Assembly (NCBI GenBank): GCA_002334985.1
Contig: DDBY01000098.1
Location: forward strand, 5,386-16,019
Origin: Micavibrio sp. UBA2020
GTDB taxonomy: Bacteria; Pseudomonadota; Alphaproteobacteria; Micavibrionales; UBA2020
DNA length: 10,634 nucleotides
Direction of reading: 5' to 3'
The notes below the pieces were generated by a model. The model was given only the letters and a program-made list of their open reading frames with translations, did not search any database and was not told where the DNA came from. Positions 5,497 to 10,634 of this stretch are shown here, in pieces. Within the stretch, counting starts at the first letter, position 1. Each line of letters begins with the position of its first letter. The translations under genes and the position numbers were made by a program.

Positions 5497-8400
5497 ATGC
5501 TCGATAACTTTAAAAAAGCAGCAGACAGCCTTTTCGGCAGTCGCGGGGAGGAGATGGATCGCATCGCCGCCATGCCGCTGACGAACCTGCGTATCGAGCT
5601 TAAAACCGCCACCCAGCAACAGAAATTCACCCAGGAACAATTCGACGATTTTACCGCCCGCCTGTCGGTGGTCGAGGATATTTCGGCGCAGCTGGCCGTG
5701 GCGCGCAAGGCGGTGGATGCCCGTGCTGTCGATAACGACCTTGATATCGAATTGAATACCCCCGCCAAACAGCTTTTGTGGGCCGCAACCCTCGCGCGCG
5801 CGATGGATGCAGGGAAGGAGCCGATTGAGCGCAGCACGCTGTGGAAACAGCTGGAAGGCTCCGTCGGTGTGCACAACGAAGCCATCGGCGTGGCCAAGGT
5901 TTTGTCCGCCTCGATGCAGAACGACGATGTGACGTTCGATTGGGGCGCGCCCGGTTCGTGGTTTTATCACCACCCTATCAAAAACCATATCAACCTCGAC
6001 CTTTACTACATGTTGTTGACGGGGTTTGAACATGTGCGGGCTGTGCACCTGCACGAAATCGGCCATAGCGAGCTGAGCGACGGCAGCTATCCGCCGCGCA
6101 TGCAGGAACTTTACAAAAAAGTCGAAGCGCTGGTTGACCCGAGCACGGTCAGCAGCGACAAAGGCGCAAAGCCCAAAAAGACCAAAAAAGAGCAAAAGCA
6201 GCTGGCGCTGGAAGTGGCCGAGTGGAATTTGTGGCATCAGGCATGGAACTCGATGGAGGACATCTGCGTCGACCAGTTCGCCATCGACATGAAACACCGC
6301 CTGCCGCAGGACATGGGCTATTCGCTGAACCATGTGGCGATGATTTTGCGCGGCTATGGCGAAATCCTGCGCGGCGACGATGCCAAAATGCCCGTGAAGG
6401 TCAAAACCGACCAGGCGCCGGATGGCGGTGATAGCTCCATCATCGATAAAATCATGAAACGTGTCGCCGAGGGCGAGCGCGAAAAGCGGATGAAAGAGCT
6501 GATACAGCTCATGACAAACCCGCTGGAACAAAAAGACATCGATAAAATCAAAAAAGGCGATATCTCGTTCGAAATGGCGCACCGTATGTACAATATGGTG
6601 ACGCGTGCCTCGCTGCTGGCGGGATACGAGAAGAACGGGCTTTTCACCGACAAAGATAAAAACTGGGAACGTTTCCGCGTCTTCCCCGACGACCTGCGCA
6701 AGACGGTCGATATGTCCAAAGTGCCCGATGCGAATGGCCGCGATGCTTTCCAGTACCTCTGCGATTTGTCGGCGGGGATTGGCGACAGTGTGCGTACGCT
6801 GCAGCCGCAGCCGGCCGACCGTCTGGTACCGCGCCCGCCGCATGACAACGTCGAAGACAGCTATCGTGCGATTGTGGCCGATATGGCGGCCAAACGCGGC
6901 CAGATTATGGGGCAAATCTGGGATATCTATATCAAGCCCTATGCCGACGTGATAATGAAAGAGTTTGAGCGTCAGGTTGAAAACCGCCTGAACCAGAAAA
7001 ATCAGCCGCAGCAGGGCAAACAGCAAGGCCAGCAGCAGGGCAACCAGCAGGGGCAACAAGGCCAGCAGGGGCAAAGCGGCGAGGGACAGGAAGGTCAGGG
7101 ACAGGAAGGCCAAGAAGGTCAAGAGGGCCAGCAGCAAGGCAACCAGCAAGGCCAATCCCAAGGCAGCGGCAAGGGCCAGCAGAAGCAGGAAAAACAAAAC
7201 GGTTTCCCCGACGGCCCGCAGGGCGGCGGCGGTATGCCGGATATGAGCGGCGATGACGATAACGCCCCGTCTTCAGGTGGTGAAGGCGACGAGAACGAAG
7301 GCGGCGGGGAGCCGGAAGAAAACAACAACGAAACCGGCGCGGGTGGTGCGGGCGATGATGATACGCCGCAGGAACTTGACGACGACCTGAAAGAACAAAT
7401 CGGCGGCATGGCCAAAACGCCGAAGGAAAAAGAAGACCTCGACAACAAAAACGACGCCAAGAACGGCAAGGGTCAGGGCAACGACGATGCGGGCGAAGAA
7501 AAAGGCCCCGACGGCAAGGACGCGGAAGGCCGCGGCGGCCCCGGCTGGGACCGCGACGAAGAGCCGCAGCAGCCCAGAGACCCGAAAAAAGTCGGCGACA
7601 TGAAGAATAAAGATGTCATCGACGAAAACATGTCCGAAGAACAAAAGCAGGCGATGAAGGAAGCGGCAAAAAATATGCCGAAATCCAAGCCGGGCGATTT
7701 GTCTTCGCAGGGCGGGCAAAACCGCGGTGTCGATTTGGCCGCCCTCGCCAAGGGGGACTGGAGCGATTTCAACCGCCGCATGATTGAGCTGGCGCCCGTC
7801 GTCAACCGCACGGCGCAGGCTTATAAAAACATCCGCTCCGAACAGCGCCGCCAGATTATGCGCCAGTCCAAAAGCCTCGATTTCATGGCCGAAGACGGTG
7901 ACGTGTTGTCGCGCCTGAACCGCGATAAAATGCTGGAAACCAAATTCCGCAAGGCGACGGGCCAGCGCCTGACGCCGGACGATTTCAAAAAATTCGAAGA
8001 AGACGTCGCGCATAGCACCGAAAGCACGATTGAAGTTGTGTTCATGATTGACGGCTCTGGTTCCATGCCCACGGTGCGCCTTGCAAATGGCGTGACGGCG
8101 ATGGAGGCGGCGCTGCAAAGCGCGGCCATCGGCTACATGGCCTGCCGCAAGGCCGGCATCGACGCCTATATAGTCATGTGGGGTGACGCCGTGCCGCTGG
8201 TGGTGGCAACGCCCGAAAGTAAGCCGCGCGAAGTGGGCGCCAAACTCGAAACGCTGCGCAACGGTACGCGCAGCGGCACCGACCTTGCGCCGGGTATCGT
8301 CAAAACCATCGAAAGCATGGCCGAACATCGCAACAGAAACGGCACGGTCAGCGGAACATCGCACATGCTGGTCTTTTCCGACGGTGATATTTTCGACAAG

Positions 8401-8700
8401 GCCGAAGCGACCAAGGCGCTGGAAACCGTCAGCCGCAAGGGTAAAAATATTTCCATCGACGTTGCGGTGCTCAACAACCGCGGCGAAGGCGCGACGGAAA
8501 TGGAAAAAGTATTCAAGGGCGTTATCGACCGCACGGGCAGCCGCATTGTCGGCATCATGCACGGCAACGACCCGCAGCGTATTCCGCTCGACCTTGCGCA
8601 TTTGATGCTGAAGCGTGTGCGCAGCTTTAAAGTCCGCTCCGAAGCGGATGAGGTCAAGCGGCGGGAGCTTAAAAAACTGCACCGCGACCTGACGAACTAG
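5497..8700 (+). CDS. Large CobT-like vWA protein with N-terminal HExxH (zincin-like) domain
   Basis: The 1067-residue protein appears to have three parts. The N-terminal third (about 1-490) contains HEIGH (186-190), a HExxH zinc-peptidase signature, followed by a helix with SMEDICVDQFAID (252-264) where E254, D255 or D259 could be the third zinc ligand. A Gln/Gly-rich linker (about 499-569) and an acidic Gly/Asp/Glu stretch (about 570-740) follow. The C-terminal part has a segment like the pre-vWA region of CobT (RRQIMRQSKSLDFMAEDGDV) and a vWA domain with a full MIDAS: D852-G-S-G-S, T928 and D962. There is no signal peptide or membrane segment, so it is probably cytosolic. The start is the first ATG after an in-frame stop at 5470; the ribosome site is weak, and Met20 after GGGGAGGAG is an alternative. 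The AAA+ gene follows after 66 bp. vWA proteins of this type deliver substrates to AAA+ partners; substrate and proteolysis here are unproven. Confidence 0.75.
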   Translation: MLDNFKKAADSLFGSRGEEMDRIAAMPLTNLRIELKTATQQQKFTQEQFDDFTARLSVVEDISAQLAVARKAVDARAVDNDLDIELNTPAKQLLWAATLARAMDAGKEPIERSTLWKQLEGSVGVHNEAIGVAKVLSASMQNDDVTFDWGAPGSWFYHHPIKNHINLDLYYMLLTGFEHVRAVHLHEIGHSELSDGSYPPRMQELYKKVEALVDPSTVSSDKGAKPKKTKKEQKQLALEVAEWNLWHQAWNSMEDICVDQFAIDMKHRLPQDMGYSLNHVAMILRGYGEILRGDDAKMPVKVKTDQAPDGGDSSIIDKIMKRVAEGEREKRMKELIQLMTNPLEQKDIDKIKKGDISFEMAHRMYNMVTRASLLAGYEKNGLFTDKDKNWERFRVFPDDLRKTVDMSKVPDANGRDAFQYLCDLSAGIGDSVRTLQPQPADRLVPRPPHDNVEDSYRAIVADMAAKRGQIMGQIWDIYIKPYADVIMKEFERQVENRLNQKNQPQQGKQQGQQQGNQQGQQGQQGQSGEGQEGQGQEGQEGQEGQQQGNQQGQSQGSGKGQQKQEKQNGFPDGPQGGGGMPDMSGDDDNAPSSGGEGDENEGGGEPEENNNETGAGGAGDDDTPQELDDDLKEQIGGMAKTPKEKEDLDNKNDAKNGKGQGNDDAGEEKGPDGKDAEGRGGPGWDRDEEPQQPRDPKKVGDMKNKDVIDENMSEEQKQAMKEAAKNMPKSKPGDLSSQGGQNRGVDLAALAKGDWSDFNRRMIELAPVVNRTAQAYKNIRSEQRRQIMRQSKSLDFMAEDGDVLSRLNRDKMLETKFRKATGQRLTPDDFKKFEEDVAHSTESTIEVVFMIDGSGSMPTVRLANGVTAMEAALQSAAIGYMACRKAGIDAYIVMWGDAVPLVVATPESKPREVGAKLETLRNGTRSGTDLAPGIVKTIESMAEHRNRNGTVSGTSHMLVFSDGDIFDKAEATKALETVSRKGKNISIDVAVLNNRGEGATEMEKVFKGVIDRTGSRIVGIMHGNDPQRIPLDLAHLMLKRVRSFKVRSEADEVKRRELKKLHRDLTN
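6991..7200 (+). repeat. Gln/Gly tandem low-complexity coding repeat
   Basis: About 70 codons (residues 499-569 of the vWA protein) are built from short GQQ, GNQQ and GQEGQ units. The DNA repeats cag/caa/ggc words imperfectly, with mixed synonymous codons, so the repeat is kept at protein level rather than being a fresh DNA slippage. It likely forms a flexible linker and is a candidate site for length variation between strains. Confidence 0.85.
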
Positions 8701-8766
8701 GCGCGAAACACAAGATACACAGATAGAAAAGACAGAATTGAACGGATAGAAAAACAGGAGACAGAG

Positions 8767-10634
8767 ATGGCCAGCGAAAACGAACAAAAAGTCTCGCTCA
8801 GCAGCCGCAACATCAGCGAGCTGACGTCGGAACAGCTGAAGGGGCTGCGCGTCCCTGTGGGCTTCCCCGGCTTGCCATATCCCATGGCTGAAGTGCGCAA
8901 GGGCGCCAATGGCCGCATGGAACATGTGGTGCAGGTCATCGAAGAAGCCGGTTCCATGTCCGTCTATTCGGAACAGTCGATGGAGCGGGTAAACGGTATT
9001 CTCTACCGCCAGATGCCGACACCGTCGATGATGCTGATGCTGCGCGACCTTCTGGCCAAGACGCGCCCCGAAAGCAAAAACCGCATCATGACGATTTTCG
9101 GCGATGCGTCGTCTGGTAAATCGCATATCTTCCGCATGGTGGGTAACATGACCCACCCCGAAGGCCCGATTATGGTCGATTGCGGCGGCATGAACATGCG
9201 CGAGCTGTTCTTCCGCACCGTCATCGACTACGGCAAGGGCGTGAAGGAACAATTCGACCAGCGCGTTGCGCAGGGCAAAGTCAGCCAGCAGACGCTGGAT
9301 GACCTGAAAGCGGCCTTCCCGGATTCCGTCGTGACCAAAGACGGTCAAAACCGCATCAACTGGGACGCCATCGGCCAGCGCCGCACCGCGACGGACGAGG
9401 GCGGAAAGACATCGGCGGTCGAAGACCGCGGCGATGCGATTATCCGCGCGCAAAAAGTGATGGAAGCCATCTATGCCCGCGAAGGTATCGATGTGCAGAA
9501 CAACGCCTTCGGTATCAAAACCGTGCCGGGGGAGGTGTTTGAATCCGTCCGCACCGGCCGCCCGCTGTTCCTCGACGAATTTAACAAATCCAAACGCGGG
9601 ACGCTGGATAAATTCCAGACCTTCCTCGAATTCGCCAACGGCCAGCGCGACTATGTGACCATTCACAACGAAATGGCCGAAAACGGCGACGGCGAAAGCC
9701 CGAAAACACTGACCATCACGCGCGATGACGTGAAGGTCGGCTGGCACATCGGTATCGCCGGCAACGACACGGTGGACGGCGACACGACGCAGGAACTGTC
9801 TTTCTCGATGGAAGACCGCCTGAAACCGCACCGCATCGGCGAGCCGGAACTGCGCGACTGGAAACACCGTATTTCTCAGGTCTGGACGGGCTTGCCGGTG
9901 GTGACGCTTTATAACCTGTTCGAAGACCACGCCAAAGCCAAGCCGGCTGAATTCGCCGACTGGCTGGTGCAAATCCGCAAACTGGGTTTGACCTCGGCCG
10001 AGCAAAAAGCGATTCCGCCGCATGAAATCTATTTCCTGCAAAACTTTCAGGAAACGGTGCAGGCGATTAACCAGTACGCGGATTATCTGTCTGACCGCGC
10101 CAAACTGGCCGACCCTGAATCTGAAATGCTGGCCGATAAAAAATACGCCAGCATGGCCGATGAAATTACGGCAGGTGCGCGCAAGGTTCGCGTAACCTTC
10201 CGTACCGTCATCGACGATTATAACCACGCCGTGCAGTCCATGCCCGAAGTGCGTCCGGCCAAGAGTGCGACATTGTCGCTGGATGTATCCGCTGCGTTCA
10301 AGGGGCTGAACCGTGATGCGATTAGCGAGCCTGCGCCCGGCTGGTACCGTTTCGGCGCCAACCTTGCGCGTAAAGTGCAAGAAAGCATCACCAACGACAC
10401 CGTCGGCATGCCGGTCACGGGCGCGACGCTGATTGCGCTTTGCGAACAAAACGGCATCTTCCCGCCCGACTACAAAGAAGCGAAGCTGAGCGGCGACAAA
10501 AAGCCGATTGCCGAGCTTTTGAAATACGACAGCCTGAAAGACCTTGGCGGTACGGATGAACTTTTGGAAATCCGCGGCGTTCTGATGGCAAACCTGCGCG
10601 GCGTTTACGGCAACATCCAGAAACAGGATGAATT
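8767..10634 (+). CDS. AAA+ ATPase, MoxR/CobS-like partner of the vWA protein (C-terminus cut by window edge)
   Basis: At least 622 residues are visible, and the frame is open at the right edge. Walker A is GDASSGKS (112-119), Walker B PLFLDE (266-271), and a sensor-1 Asn is in IGIAGND (N334). SMEDRLKPH (R352) looks like the arginine-finger region seen as S..DR in MoxR/CobS/dynein-type AAA+ proteins. The Walker A to B distance, about 147 residues, is much longer than the roughly 60 in CobS or MoxR. The extra part (about 155-250) is charged and includes RRTATDEGGK. The region before Walker A (1-105) and the region after the core (about 360-622, helical, continuing) have no recognised domain. 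AGGAG lies 6 nt before the ATG. It is 66 bp downstream of the vWA gene and surely works with it: such ATPases remodel or insert cofactors into targets held by the vWA partner. Confidence 0.8.
   Translation, partial: MASENEQKVSLSSRNISELTSEQLKGLRVPVGFPGLPYPMAEVRKGANGRMEHVVQVIEEAGSMSVYSEQSMERVNGILYRQMPTPSMMLMLRDLLAKTRPESKNRIMTIFGDASSGKSHIFRMVGNMTHPEGPIMVDCGGMNMRELFFRTVIDYGKGVKEQFDQRVAQGKVSQQTLDDLKAAFPDSVVTKDGQNRINWDAIGQRRTATDEGGKTSAVEDRGDAIIRAQKVMEAIYAREGIDVQNNAFGIKTVPGEVFESVRTGRPLFLDEFNKSKRGTLDKFQTFLEFANGQRDYVTIHNEMAENGDGESPKTLTITRDDVKVGWHIGIAGNDTVDGDTTQELSFSMEDRLKPHRIGEPELRDWKHRISQVWTGLPVVTLYNLFEDHAKAKPAEFADWLVQIRKLGLTSAEQKAIPPHEIYFLQNFQETVQAINQYADYLSDRAKLADPESEMLADKKYASMADEITAGARKVRVTFRTVIDDYNHAVQSMPEVRPAKSATLSLDVSAAFKGLNRDAISEPAPGWYRFGANLARKVQESITNDTVGMPVTGATLIALCEQNGIFPPDYKEAKLSGDKKPIAELLKYDSLKDLGGTDELLEIRGVLMANLRGVYGNIQKQDE

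Noticed and set aside
5410..7197. 595-codon minus-strand frame opposite the vWA gene
   Set aside because: Its Leu/Ala-rich N-terminus is only the antisense of the Gln/Gly repeat, and it runs through the AT-rich control region without a promoter or motif support.
6991..7200. Repeated short words that might suggest a CRISPR or mobile element
   Set aside because: The units are only a few codons long, in frame, without spacers, and lie inside a long coding region; this is a protein low-complexity linker.
7273..10449. Open reading frame of over 1000 codons on the minus strand, antisense to the vWA and AAA+ genes
   Set aside because: The plus-strand frames carry clear Walker, MIDAS and HExxH motifs with ribosome sites. 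The antisense product is Phe/His/Arg-rich with no recognisable domain, as expected from codon bias.
5497..10634. Straight assignment as aerobic cobaltochelatase CobT and CobS
   Set aside because: The vWA and pre-vWA parts are CobT-like, but the HExxH region, the total lengths, the Walker spacing and the absence of cobalamin genes do not fit the canonical subunits.

Overview
The window (10,634 bp, moderately GC-rich) looks like chromosomal DNA of a proteobacterium, most likely an alphaproteobacterium. The reasons are a proteobacterial-type PhaR regulator, a short phasin of the phasin_2 type, PhaB reductases close to the Ralstonia enzyme, and a gene pair resembling cobaltochelatase CobT/CobS. 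No rRNA, tRNA, insertion sequence or CRISPR array was seen. Genus cannot be assigned from the sequence alone.

Left half (1-4300): a polyhydroxybutyrate (PHB) locus. On the minus strand is phaE, the accessory subunit of a class III PHA synthase, cut by the left edge; its partner phaC would lie beyond. Divergent from it are phaB (with an unusual N-terminal extension), phaR, phaP and a second phaB, all on the plus strand. The two reductases supply (R)-3-hydroxybutyryl-CoA, PhaE/PhaC polymerise it, PhaP coats the granule, and PhaR should couple phasin expression to granule formation. Upstream of phaE, phaP and the second phaB there is a shared TGC-N3-GCA motif. It resembles the published PhaR operator and suggests an autoregulated local regulon. 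A strong bidirectional terminator at about 4280 closes the locus.

Middle (4347-5496): a minus-strand two-helix membrane protein whose cytosolic half looks like an inward-rectifier (Kir) channel domain but which lacks a potassium selectivity filter. An AT-rich divergent intergenic region with a perfect 12-bp palindrome and other inverted repeats follows.

Right half (5497-10634): two co-directional large genes, probably one operon. The first encodes a 1067-residue protein with a HExxH zincin-like motif, a Gln/Gly-rich then acidic linker, and a CobT-like von Willebrand A (vWA) domain with a complete MIDAS. The second encodes a long AAA+ ATPase with an enlarged Walker A to Walker B interval, cut by the right edge. 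Together they resemble MoxR/CobS-type AAA+ and vWA partner systems with an added putative metallopeptidase. This is the best candidate in the window for an undescribed system.
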